Part shown: positions 27,112-38,509 of the stretch, piece after piece
Layout: each line of letters begins with the position of its first letter
Position numbering within the stretch: the first letter of the stretch is position 1
NCBI GenBank assembly: GCA_016617855.1
Contig: JAECUM010003682.1
Coordinates: 54,609 to 118,608, forward strand
DNA length: 64,000 nt
Source: Megalonaias nervosa
Taxonomy: Eukaryota; Mollusca; Bivalvia; Unionida; Unionidae
Direction of reading: 5' to 3'
Translations under genes and position numbers: made by a program
Notes under the pieces: generated by a model
Database searches by the model: none
What the model was told of the DNA's origin: nothing
What the model saw: the letters and a program-made list of their open reading frames with translations, nothing else

Positions 27112-28380
27112 TTGGAGATGTGAGCATGGTGCCTTCACAGTCTCCGGCAACGATGAAAGGCGGAAAGGACTCCAGAAAGCAGCAGCGCAGAACACCACAG
27201 CAAGGCCCCGGCGACAACACATGGTGCAACCACAAAACCCGCAAGCACACGCCCCGACCCAACGCCGAGGCAGGCTTTTATGTCAAATCTAGTCCAGGTT
27301 GTCTAATGGACAGCCCTATACCAATATTGTGTAAGTCACCTGCGTAATAGTTCTTGTGTTTGTGGTTGTGGTGATTTTAGATGTTTTGGTAAGTTGGAAA
27401 TTTTGTGTACTGGGCGTACTTTTGCGTTTTTCAAAAGAGATGTCCAAAATTGTGTGGGATGTTAGCCATCCCTTCGATATAAATTGTGTTCATTCCTTGG
27501 ATCGGTTTAATTTTCGAACGAGGTAGTCAAAAGATCATGTTTGGGTTGTTCTTGGTCTTCATGTGCCAAAAGAAAGACCTTTGGTTTTTGAAGAGAGAAT
27601 GGGGGTATCCTCTCCTCAATTTCCACATTTTGCCTTGTGAGCGGGTTCTTGGTGGGAAATCTGTTAGTCAGCATTGGCTTGCTGTTATCAGGATTCCACC
27701 CGGGTGTGAGCTAGTATGTTTTTCCTAGCACCCGTTTTATGCCCGTTTTCGCTTGTCTTGTGGATAAGTGTGAGGAGAGGGTTGTTTGTAGCAGCAGTTA
27801 GAGCTTCCTGGACTGCTTTTTCCTTTGATTTTGAAGTTATGGGTAGAGCTTCCCATATTACTTCATCGTTTGGCCATTTCGAGTGGGGACTACAATAGCT
27901 CCTTCTTTCGAGGAGGAATTGTACCTCGATCTGGCCAGGTTTCGTTTGTCCGGAACGCTTTTGGCTTGCTTTTGCGGGAAAGGGGGGGGGGTTGCGAAGC
28001 AGCAGCTAAAGCTTAATGGACTGCTCCTTGCCTTGATTTTGTTTTCGTTTGTCTGGGATTGTTTTGGAAGTTTTTCCGGGGTCATGGGTTTGTGGAGCAG
28101 CAGGTAGTTTTTCCTGGACTGCTCCTTGCTTTGATTTTGTTTTCGCTTGTCCGCTTACCTTTGTTTGTCCGTGACGCTTTTGGTTTGCTTTTATGGGGGT
28201 GGGGGTTTTATGGGGCAGCAGGTAGAGCTTCCTGGACTGCCCCTTGAATTAGTTGTCTCTCCGAGGTATGTTGCAGTGGGTAGAGAATATCATGTCTACC
28301 TGATCTCGTCTCATTTTGTTGTATTTTTTCTTGGTGTATGGGTCATGGTAGGAAATCTTTGGTCAACACTGGCTTGTTGA
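27112..28380. repeat. GC-rich composite module M0 (starts inside the module)
   Basis: It shares a series of blocks with modules at 45,980, 47,195, 58,985 and 60,280: GTGAGCATGGTGCC; a GC-rich block with CCGGCGACAAC; a GTACTGGCGTACTTTTGCG-like block; a GGATTCCACCCGGG block (27,690); the TACAAT/ATTGTA hairpin (27,891-27,923); and several copies of the CAGCAGGTAGAGCTTCCTGG minisatellite. It joins viral sequence on the left and the LINE 3' region on the right. Confidence 0.7.
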
Positions 28381-28384
28381 CCTC

Positions 28385-29200
28385 AGGATCCTACCCAGGT
28401 ATTTGCTAGTATGTTTCCCCTAGCACCTGTTTAATGGCCCTTGCCTCCTGTTGTTTGTTGTTCGGCTGTTGTTGCGGGTTTGAGGCTGTGTTGTGGTGTG
28501 TATAAGTCATATTTAGGTTGAGATAGGTAGAGTGGAGATGTAGTCTCTTCTTTTCATCCACGTCTTTCCCAATTTGTTGACTGTATCTTTGGTCTTTATT
28601 GGGTGGCTTGGTTTTGTTGTTCTATATGTGTTCTCCTTTGTTTCAGTACGTGATTGTCCGTCTTTTGTCCAGAATATATTGGTTAGTTTACATGCTTGTG
28701 GCGTTATAGGGTGTATTAGAGAATAAGAATTTATATATTTATATATATATATATATATATATTATTTTTTTTCTTCCCCCCTTTTTAAAAGCCAGGTCAT
28801 GCTTTTAGTTGAGTATGGCCGGTTCATGCTGAAGGGTCAAGCGTAGGGGATGTAAATGGGTTGGGTGATTTCATGCCGGTGGTTTTTCTCATGCTGTATG
28901 TTTGCTGGTTATATGTTATTGGATTAAGTATTTATGTTTTGATGTTTTTCGACTTGTCGTTTGACTGACTCGGTGGGTGTTTTCCTGGTTACTGAGTGTT
29001 TTGGATAGTCCGTTTTTGTTCTTGGCTGCTTCTTCTGGTGATGGTAATTTATTTTTTTTTAGGTAGGATACGGCTGTTTGTTGTGTTTATGTTGTCATAC
29101 TTTGGCTTGTCTTTTGGTCTGGTTCCCGGTCATACTATATTTTATGCAGTTTTGTCAGTCGGCTTGTCAGTTGGCTTGGTTGTGACCCAATGTTTTTCAT
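28385..29200 (-). mobile_element. LINE copy 1, 3' untranslated region with (AT)n
   Basis: The same blocks occur next to the second LINE (49,620-50,830): an AT microsatellite (28,736-28,766), then TCCCCCC and CATGCTTTTAGTTG, GGTTCATGCTG, and TGATTTCATGCC. It lies just beyond the 3' end of the minus-strand coding region, so it is the LINE 3' UTR. Confidence 0.65.
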
Positions 29201-31618
29201 CGTTAGTTGAATTTATATGTATTGGAACTTGTTGGTTGCCTTTAGGAATCGGGTGATGTTGTTGTATGTCATTTCCTAATTCTTGTTCTTTGTTGTATAG
29301 TGTGTCCGGGTACCTGTCTTGGGAGCCGATGCGTTGTTGGTATTCCTTGAAGTGTTTCCTTTGAGTGTGATATTTGTTGCAGACGTTGAATATGTGGTCT
29401 AGTGTTTCTAGTTCTATGCAGTGTGGGCAATTTTGGTTGTTGTTTTGTTGAGTCGTGATGTATTTTCCGAGGCTGGTCTGTAAGAGTGTTTTTCCTGTTT
29501 TGATTTTGTTGATTACTTGTAGTTCATCTTTTTGAAGTCCTTTTGGTGTCTTGATGCTTCTGGTTGCGTGTTTATGTATTTGGTGAAGATGTCTGCCCTT
29601 GTTGGAGTTGTCCGTGTTGTTGCCATTTTTCGTTAATTCGTTGTCTGACTTTGCTATATAGCTCCTGTACGCTGTATGCTATGTGTTGAATTTCGCTGTG
29701 TTGTATACTCTGTTTGGCTGCGAGGTCTGCTTTGTCGTTGCCTGATAGGTTAATGTGAGAAGGTACCCATAAGAATTCGACCTTGAACTGGTTCAATTCC
29801 AGTTGTCGTAGGGTGAATAATTTTTTCCTCTAGCATGTTACTCCTGCTTTGCGATGATCCTGTTTCTATTGATTGTAGTACACTTAGCGAGTCTGTGATA
29901 ATGACATGTCTTTTGTTGGTTTGGCTCTTTATCCAGGTCAGTGCTTGTTTAATAGCCCAGAATTCTGCTGTGTAGATGGAGCATCCGTCTGGTAATCTAA
30001 CTTCTATTTTTTGGTTGAGCTCAGGTACTACCACTGCTGCTGCTGTTCTGTTTAATTCTTGTGATTTTGAGCCGTCCGTGTAGATTTTGGTGTATAGTGT
30101 GTATTAGTCTTCCAAGATTTGGTTTATTGAGGTTAGAAGTTTCCAGGGGTTGTGTTGTTTTTTGTCCAGTGCTTTGATCGTTAGGTTTACTGTAGGTTCG
30201 CTGTTTCTCCATGGTGTGGGGTCACAAAGTTGACGTTGTTCGGCCTGGATTTCATTGATGTGCATTTCATCTTTTAGTGTGTGTGCTTTCTTGCAGGCTG
30301 GAGGGTTTGGCACTAGTTTTACGCTGAATATTGTGTCACAATTCTTGAACGCTGTTCTGGTTGGGTTGTTCTCTGGATGTATGGAGTTTCGGATTGCATA
30401 TCGTAGGATATGTTCTTCTCTCCTGATGTGTAGAGGTAGGTCTCCCATTAGTATTTGGAGTTGGTCATTTGATGTGTTTGGTAGTTGTCCTGTGCATAGT
30501 CTGAGAGCCTTGTACTGGATGCTGTCAAGTTTTTGGAGTAGGTTCTTGTTAACAGAGTCGTATATTTGGCACCCGTAGTCTAATTTGGATCTGATGAGAG
30601 CTTTGTAGAGCATGAGCAGTGTCTGTTGGTCTGCTCCCCAAGTTGTCCCTTTGAGGTGTTTCAGTAGGTTGATATCTTGCTTGCATTTGTTGATAAGGTC
30701 TGTAATGTGGTATTTCCAAGTGAGGTGTTCGTCTAGTGTCATGCCCAAGAAGTAGGTTTGTTTGACGAATTTAATTTGTGTTCCTTGTAGATAAAGGTTT
30801 GTGTATTTGGGTGTTCGTTTGTTTGATGGGGAGAAGAGTATCCCTACTGTTTTGTCGCTGGATATTTTGAATCCCCAGTTTGTCGCCCACTTTGTTATTG
30901 AGCCAAGGTTCTTTTGTAGTTGGCTGATATAGGATAGGTTGTTTGGGTTGCCTGCTTTTCAGATTCCGCTGTCGTCGGCGAACTGTAACAAGGAGATGTT
31001 GTTGTCGATGTAGTTGCTGAGGGTGTTAACCATGATGTTGAAGAGCGTGGGGCATATTACGCTTCCTTGTGGTGTGCCATTGTCCAATGAGTATGTATTT
31101 GATAGTTTGTCTTCTATTCTAATTTTGATCTGTCGTCCTGTTAGAAAGTTTGCGATCCATCGATGCATCCTTCCATTGATTCCGTATTTATTTAGTTTAG
31201 AGATGAGTCCTTTTGTCCATACAAGGTCGAATGCTTTTCCCAGGTCCAAGAATATTGCTATGAGATGTCTGTTTGTTTTATTCTTAGCGTTGAAGGCCAG
31301 CTTAACGTCCGCTTCCAGTCTTATGAGTTGGTCGATTGTGGACTTTTTGTTTCGGAAGCCGCTTTGGTTTTCTGTCAGGAGGTTGTTTGCGTCCATGTGG
31401 TGTTTGATCCTATTGGTGACCATTGTTTCCATACTCTTACAGATTGAGTTTGTGAGGGATATCGGTCGATATGATGTGACTAGTTTTGTGTTTTTTCCGG
31501 ATTTTGGGATCGGGATGACAATTGCCTGTTTCCATTGTGCCGGTATGATTCCCGTTTCCCATACTTGGTTTATCATGTTGATTGTTATCTATTGCATGTT
31601 TGTTGGCAGTTGCTTAAT
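29200..31618 (-). pseudogene. LINE copy 1 ORF2, reverse transcriptase and RNase H (broken)
   Basis: Minus-strand pieces cover RT (30,959-31,576), with YRPISLTNS, QSGFRNKKSTIDQL, DLGKAFDLVW, NGTPQGSVICPTLF and the catalytic FADDSGI, then a thumb region (30,104-30,748), and an RNase H domain (29,572-30,100) with IYTAEFWAIKQAL, VIITDSLSVLQS and FLWVPSHINLSGNDKAD. Several frameshifts and stops interrupt it. Possession of RNase H after RT places the element in the I group of non-LTR retrotransposons rather than Jockey, CR1 or RTE. The 5' part of ORF2 continues at 38,510 beyond the inserted gypsy element. Transcription is right to left. Confidence 0.85.
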
Positions 31619-32536
31619 TGTTACTTATATGTAATTAAATTGTATGTGCGTTAGTTTTGAAATTCTTTTTATTTTATTTTTGTTTCATTATATTTCATTG
31701 TAATGAATATTTTCATGGCATTCGAAATTGTTTTTTCAATAATTCGATGTTTTCTTTTAGTAAAAGTTGTTTATCTAAGACGTAAAACGTGTTACATGAG
31801 AATTATGTTAGTTAACCTAGTTCGTCTTGGGTTGGGAAGTTCGTAAACAGGCAGTTAAAATGATTGGTCAGTATCAAGGCCATACTTTGCTTGCGTGATC
31901 ACCATGTGTAAACAACGTTCTTTTGTTATTGGTTCTTAAGTGGGGCTACACTGGTGTATGTGATAGATCTCTTGTAGTAAGAGACCACATGACCCATCTC
32001 GCGAGACTGAAATGATGTTTTTGGGGTTTAAATACGCATTCTTAATATTTTTCTGTCAGAGTTGTTTTAACATCTTGAAGGAACAAGGTGGGTTTTTTAT
32101 TTGTTGCCAGATTGTTTGTTTTTCATATGTTTTTTGGATTTAATAATATATTCTTCTGGAAACACAACAAGTTGACTTTCTTATAAACAATTCTGAAAGA
32201 TATTCATGGAAATTTATTCTGGACGTATTCGGAAACAAAAACTGGCTTCAATTGAGGAATTGTTGATATTCGTACATGGACCACATCTGACGTCATCGCC
32301 TTCCATATTTGTTTGTCGTCGAGATTCGAACCTGGATTCTAATAGAACTATTTAGTGAAAGGATTTATATTTTGTCATTCTTAGGATTAAATTTGGGATT
32401 ATGTTCACAAACCGGAAGTCCTATTTTCCAATGTTTACATTGTTTTCTAGGGAAATTTATTATATTTTTATAATATAAAAAGCTTGTTGACTTCACTCTT
32501 TTCTTCTGTTACATTTGTACGAGCCTACACGTAACA
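31619..32536 (+). repeat. 5' LTR of Gmr1-like element
   Basis: It begins TGTTACTTATATG and ends CCTACACGTAACA, with TGTTA/TAACA termini. It matches 37,593-38,509 along its whole length with scattered differences and small indels. 918 bp. Confidence 0.93.
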
Positions 32537-32545
32537 GAATAAAAT

Positions 32546-32563
32546 TGGGGGCTCGTCCGGGAT
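32546..32563 (+). promoter_or_regulatory. Primer binding site for tRNA-Pro
   Basis: TGGGGGCTCGTCCGGGAT lies nine bases after the 5' LTR. It is an 18-nt match to the 3' end of tRNA-Pro and the same primer site used by murine leukaemia virus-type retroviruses. Confidence 0.9.
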
Positions 32564-32693
32564 ATATGAATTTTGGTTAAATATTTCAGAAAATTGTTTT
32601 TTGAAATTTAAATTCCCCTAGTCTTTAAATCCCAAGTACTATTTTACATTTTTATTTGAAATCTTAAGTGAAAACAACAGGCTTTTATTCACA

Positions 32694-34416
32694 ATGTCAT
32701 CAAAAGTGGAAACTTTTCTTTCTAATCCAACTCTGGAGCAGTTGGATAGTCTGAAAAAAAGATGAGTTGCTTGAAATTGCCAGAAAGTACGATCTTTCTG
32801 AAGCAAAATCTTCCTTAACGAAACAAGAAATTAAAAATATTTTGATCCAATATTTGGTGGGGAAAAATATTTTTGATAAAAGTGTTTTGGCATCAGTCAG
32901 TAAATCTATGACAGACACTGACATTAAAGTAATGGAATTAAAAATGAAATATAAGATGGAAGTAGAGTTAAGGAAGCTCAAGCTTCAGAAAGAAGAAAAA
33001 GAGAAACAAATGCAGTTGCAATTTGAAGAGAAGCAATTGCAAATGCAGTTTGAAGAAACGGAGAGAGAGAGAGATAGGAGAGGGCGAAAGATAAACAATT
33101 ACAATTTGAGAAAGAGGAGAGAGAGACAGATGCAATTACAAAGAGAGAAGGATGAAAGGGAATTTCAACTTAGAAGGAAAGAATTTGAGCCGGCAAGTGG
33201 CAAGCACGATTCCAATTCACATACAGATTCAAGTTTTGACATTACAAAAAATATCAAGTTAGTTCTCCCTTTTAGTGAAAAGGATGTAGACAAATATTTT
33301 ATCTATTCTGAAAAAGTTGCTGAAAATTTGAAATGGCCAAGGGAGCATTGGACTCAATTATTGCAATGTGTACTTTTCGGCAAAGCCCGAAATATTTATG
33401 CATCGCTGTCAGTACAATAGAGTTCTGATTATGATTTGGTTAAGGAGTGCATCTTAAGGGGTTATGCGTTAGTCCCTGAGGCTTATCGGCTAAAATTCAG
33501 GAACTATAAAAAGGAAGCTGGACAGACTTATGTCGAATTTGCTAGAGAAAAAGAACAGTTATTTAAGAGATGGTGCTTAGCCAAGAAAGTTGAACATGAT
33601 TATGAAAGTCTTGAACAACTTGTGTTACTTGAAGAGTTAAAAAACTGTGTTCCTAATGATATTAAGAATCATCTTGAGGAGCATAAGATTGAAGCCTTGG
33701 AAAATGCTGCTCTTGCTGCCGATGAGTACTCCTTAACTCATGAAGTTCCTGTTGTGGGCAAATCATTTACTCAGTAGTCTACTGGTAGAAAGGTATTTCA
33801 GCCTAATACGACTCCTCCTAAAATTCAATCTGGTACAACTTCTAGAAATCAAGCTTCTGACAAACTTAATTCAAAATCCTTGTTTCTGCCTACATGTACC
33901 TATTGCAAGAAAAAAGGACACGTCATTTCTGATTGCTTTAAAGTGAAATATAGGCATCAGAATCATGATAGACCTATCCCAAATGCTCTTATTTCTAAGA
34001 GGTCAATGTCACGGTCATGTATTGAAAGCAATACATTTGTTGGGTCTCAAAAACCCCAGTCTGATTTTATTATGGAGAATTATGAACCATTCATGTCGAA
34101 GGGTTCTATATCACTCTTGGGTGATTCGGCCAATCCTATCCCTATTAAAATTTTAAGGGATACAGGAGCTTCTCAGAGTCTTTTAGTGTCAGGTATTTTG
34201 CCTTCTTCTGAGAAGTCCTGTTCTAATGAGAGTGTTCTCATTCAGGGAGTAGAGTGCGGTTTTGTTAATGTTCCTCTCCATTCTGTAAATTTGTCATCAG
34301 ACTTAGTTTCAGAACCTGTGACAGTCGGTACAGTGTCCAACTTACCCGTTGAGGGCATTCATTTGTTGCTAGGCAACGACCTAGCTGAGACAAGGTTGTG
34401 GTTAATCCACTTGTAA
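32694..34416 (+). pseudogene. Gmr1-like element: gag, nucleocapsid and protease (broken)
   Basis: It starts MSSKVETFLSNPTLEQL at 32,694; an extra A at about 32,760 shifts the frame. A SAP-like LTKQEIKNILIQYL helix pair follows, then a long Glu/Lys/Gln coiled coil (about 32,940-33,190), then a SCAN- or capsid-like domain (33,240-33,770), with in-frame TAGs at 33,418 and 33,775. A CCHC knuckle CTYCKKKGHVISDC lies at about 33,895-33,940. The aspartic protease DTGASQSLL is at about 34,160. The CCHC and DTGA motifs are in one frame with gag, so gag and protease may have been one polyprotein. A frameshift near 34,395 separates the integrase. Confidence 0.82.
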
Positions 34417-34429
34417 CTGACAAGCCTTC

Positions 34430-35960
34430 TTTGGATCATAAAGTTGATCCTATTGAAAAAGAATACCCTGAGTTATACCCAACTTGTGCAGTTACCAAAG
34501 CTATGTGAAAGAAAGCTCTTGAGAATGATTTTGATAAGGTGAATATTCCTTTAGCTGACACATGTATTGGTCAGGCTTTTGATGAGGTCACTTTCACTCC
34601 TAATTTAGATCAATCAGGTGGTATTGATCACAGTGATCCTCTTTCAAATACTCATTCTGCTTTATCTAATCAGGGTGATAAACGACAATCACTTGTCGTC
34701 GAACAGGAAAAAGATCCTGAGATCTCCTGTTTGTTTCAGAGGGCCATTAGTGAAACTGAAGCCACTGAAGTACCTGTCTGTTGTTTCATTAAAAATGAAA
34801 TTCATATGAGAAAATGGAGACCTGTCGAGGTACCTGCTAATGATTAGTGGTCATTGAACTATTAGATTGTAGTTCCAAAATCTTACAGACAGGAAATACT
34901 TAGTTTGGCCCATGAATCTCCTCTGGCTGGTCATTTAGGGATAAATAAAACTTATAACAAGATCTTGACTCACTTTTATTGGCCAAAAATCAAAAGTGAT
35001 GTTCGTAAATTTTGTAGATCTTGTCATACTTGTCAAATGGTAGGAAAACTCAATCAGAAGATACCTAAGGCTCATCTTCAGCCAATTCCTGCATTTGACG
35101 AACCATTTAGCAGAATTATGGTAGATTGTGTTGGTCCCTTACCTAAGACCAAGTCAGGCAACCAATATTTGTTGACCATTATGTGTGCGTCAACAAGATT
35201 CCCAGAGGAAATTCCTTTGAGGAATATTAAAACCAAAACTATAGTAAAAGCTTTAATAAAGTTTTTTACTCAATTTGGCCTTCCCAAATCTGTTCAATCG
35301 GATCAAGGGTCAAATTTCATGTCTGGAATTTTCCAGCAAACTATGCACGAATTAGGTATTAAACAATTTAAATCTTCCGCCTATCATCCTGAGAGCCAAG
35401 GAACCTTAGAAAGATTTCATCAGACTTTAAAGAATATGATTCGATCATATTGCTTTGATACTAACAAAGATTGGGATGAAGGCATTCATTTACTTTTGTT
35501 TGCTGTTAGGGAGTCCGTTCAAGAATCTTTAGGATTCAGTCCCTTTGAACTAGTTTTCGGACATACTGTGCGTGGACCTTTGAAATTGTTGAAAGAGAAA
35601 CTTCTTTCAAATGAAGATACTGAGCTCAATCTTCTTGACTGTTTCTGATTTTAAGTACAAACTGTCAAAGGCTTGTGAGGTCGCAAGAGCAAATCTGCGC
35701 TCTACTCAGTCCAGAATGAAATCAAGATATGATAAAAACTCAAGGGATAGGAGTTTTCAGGCTGGTGATAGAGTTCTAGCTCTCTTGCCCATTCCACAAA
35801 ATCCCCATCAGGCCAAGTATTACGGTCCATACACGGACGAAAAGAAAGTAAATGATTTAAATTACATCATAAATGCTCGTGGTAGGTGAAAACAAAAACA
35901 ATTTTGCCACATTAACATATTAAAGGAGTATATTGAAAGAGATAGCCAAGTAAATCATAC
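34430..35960 (+). pseudogene. Gmr1-like element: integrase, located upstream of RT (broken)
   Basis: The HHCC zinc domain is HLGINKTYNKILTHFYWP then CRSCHTC (34,935-35,035). The core DDE is seen as MVDCVGPLP, SDQGSNFMSGIF and HPESQGTLERFHQTLK (about 35,118-35,430). The C-terminus has SFQAGDRVLALLP and YYGPY, a GPY/F module. A frameshift occurs at about 35,640 and a TGA at 35,887. The sequence is of Ty3/gypsy type yet lies before the reverse transcriptase, the order typical of Ty1/copia. This order in a gypsy-type element defines the Gmr1-like group. Confidence 0.88.
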
Positions 35961-36063
35961 AATTAATTTAGTTGTACCTGTCCAACCAAATGAGGATTTA
36001 AGTGAAGAAATTCAATCGGATACCGTTGATCCTGGAGCAACAAATCTTCGGAATTCGGAAATT

Positions 36064-37456
36064 TTGAAAGATCTAGACCAGAAACTTTTACATTTGCAAC
36101 AACAAGGAAGAAATGAACTTAAACAGTTATTATTCGAATATGAGCACTTGTTTCCGGATATACCTACGAGGACAAACAAAATTTGTCATCACGTTGAAAT
36201 TGTAGATTCAAAACCTGTGAAACAACACCCATACAGGATGAACCCTCTCAAACAGGAATACTTGAAGAAGGAAATTCAGTATTTGCTGGAGAACGATTTC
36301 ATAGAGCCCAGTAAAAGTGATTGAAGTTCACCATGCATACTTGTTCCGAAACCGGATAAAACTTTCCGTATGTGTACTGATTATAGGAAGGAGAACAGCG
36401 TGACAAAAACAGATTCATTTCCATTACCAAGAATCGATGATTGTATTGATAAAATTGGAAATGCCAAGTACGTCACCAAATTTGACCTTCTGAAAGGATT
36501 TTGGCAAATTCCACTTACGGAAAGAGCAAAAGAAATTTCGGCGTTTGTGACTCCAGATGGACTCTATCAATATAAAGTAATGCCGTTTGGGATGAAGGGT
36601 TCTCCAAGTACGTTTCAACGCTTGATGAATATGATTACTTCCGGTCTAGATAATTGTGATGCTTATATTGATGATGTCATCATCTACAACGACACCTGGA
36701 AAGGACATCTAGCCACGATTCGGAAATTCTTTGAAAGACTCACTGATGCTAATTTGACAATCAATTTATCTAAAAGTGAGTTCTGCCGTGCTTGTGTAAC
36801 TTTTCTAGGACATATTGTGGGACATGATCAAGTTAAACCTATTGATGCTAAGGTGAAGGCTATCTCTGATTTTCCTGTGCCTGTCAGTAAAAAGCAACTG
36901 ATGCGATTTTTGGGTGTGGCCGGATACTATCGAAAGTTTTATTCCAATGTTTCCAAAATTGCTGAACCTCTAACAAATTTGTTCTGTAAGAGAAACAAGT
37001 TTCTCTGGACCGAAAAATGTCAGGAAGCTTTTGATAGGTTAAAAGCCATACTCAAAAGTGCGCCGGTTCTAATTTCAATCAGTCTTTTAAATTGTCTGTG
37101 GATGCAAGTGATGTTGGGGTTGGAGCAGTATTGATTCAAGAAGACAGCAATGGTATTGATCACCCAGTGTGCTATTTCTCTAAGAAATTAAATAAGCACC
37201 AAAGAAATTACTCAACAGTCGAGAAGGAATGTTTGGCTTTAATATTGGCAATTCAACATTTTGAAGTTTACATTAGCTCAGCTCCTTCTCCGGTTGTTGT
37301 GTATAGTAATCACAACCCCCTTACTTTCATCGACAAGATGAAAAATAAAATCAAAGATTATTAAAGTGGAGTTTCTTTTTGCAAGAGTATAATCTCAACA
37401 TCAGCCACATCAAAGGAAAAGACAATTTGATTGCAGATGCACTTTCCCGTGTATAG
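36064..37456 (+). pseudogene. Gmr1-like element: reverse transcriptase and RNase H (broken)
   Basis: RT: KQHPYRMNPLKQEYLKKEI, an in-frame TGA at 36,322, then VPKPDKTFRMCTDYRKEN, SFPLPRIDD, MPFGMKGSPSTFQRLMN and the catalytic YIDDVIIYN (about 36,664). A frameshift near 37,085 leads into RNase H: VDASDVGVGAVLI, EKECLALILAIQHF and YSNHNPLTF, where the usual Asp of the third motif is Asn. The end, HIKGKDNLIADALSRV, lies in another frame at about 37,400-37,455, and the 3' LTR follows about 135 bp later with no integrase after it. Confidence 0.88.
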
Positions 37457-37585
37457 AAATATTATTTCATATACACTTCATATAATTCATAAGAATTTTC
37501 TTATGTAATTTTGTTTACCTCATGTATAATTTACATATGGTAAAAAGAAAGCTTTGTGATATAAATCTTTCTTTTTTCTTTATAT

Positions 37586-37592
37586 GAGGAAG
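37586..37592 (+). promoter_or_regulatory. Polypurine tract
   Basis: GAGGAAG lies directly before the 3' LTR start TGTTATG. It is short but in the right place to prime plus-strand DNA. Confidence 0.6.
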
Positions 37593-38509
37593 TGTTATGT
37601 ATATGTAATTAAGTTGTTTGTGTGTTAGTTTTGAAATTCTTTTTATTTTATTTTTGTTTCATTACATTTTATTGTAATGAATATTTTCATTTCATTCGAA
37701 ATTGTTTTTTCAATAATTCGATGTTTTCTTTTAGTAAAAGTTGTTTATCTAAGACGTAAAACGTGTTACATGAGAATTATGTTTAGTTAACCTAGTTCGT
37801 CTTGGGTTGGGAAGTTCGTAAACAGGCAGTTGAAATGATTGGTCAGTATCAAGGCCATACTTTGCTTGCGTGATCACCATGTGTAAACAACCTTTTCTTA
37901 TTATTGGTTCTTAAGTGGGGCTACACTGGTGTACGTGATAGATCTCTTGTAGTAAGAGACCACATGACCCATCCCGCGAGACTGAAATGATGTTTTTGGG
38001 GTTTAAATACGCATTCTTAATATTTTTCTGTCAGAGTTGTTTTAACATCTTGAAGGAACAAGGTGGTTTTTTTTATTTGTTGCCAGATTGTTTTTCATAT
38101 GTTTTTTGGATTTAATAATTTATTCTCCTGGAAACTCAACAAGTTGACTTTCTTATAAAAAATTCAGAAAGATATTCATGGAAATTTATTCTGGAATTAT
38201 TCGGAAACAAAAACTGTGCTTCAATTGAGGAATTGTTGATATTCGGATATGGACCACATCTGACGTCATCGCCTTCCATATTTGTATGTCGTCAAGATTC
38301 GAACCTGGATTCTAATAGAACTATTTAGTGAAAGGACTTGTATTTTTTCATTCTTAGGATTAAATTTGGGATTATATTCACAAACCGTAAGTCCTATTTT
38401 CCAATGTTTACATTGTTTTTTAGGGAAATAAATTATTTTGTTAAAATATACAAAGCTTGTTGACTTCACTCTTTTCTTCTGTTACATTTGTACGAGCCTA
38501 CACGTAACA
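37593..38509 (+). repeat. 3' LTR of Gmr1-like element
   Basis: 917 bp, TGTTATGTATATG to CACGTAACA, matching the 5' LTR. LINE sequence resumes at 38,510 with TTATAGATTGTG. The left flank ends TTAAT and the uninterrupted LINE copy 2 reads TTATAG at this point, so the target duplication is probably TTAT with one base changed on the left. Confidence 0.93.
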
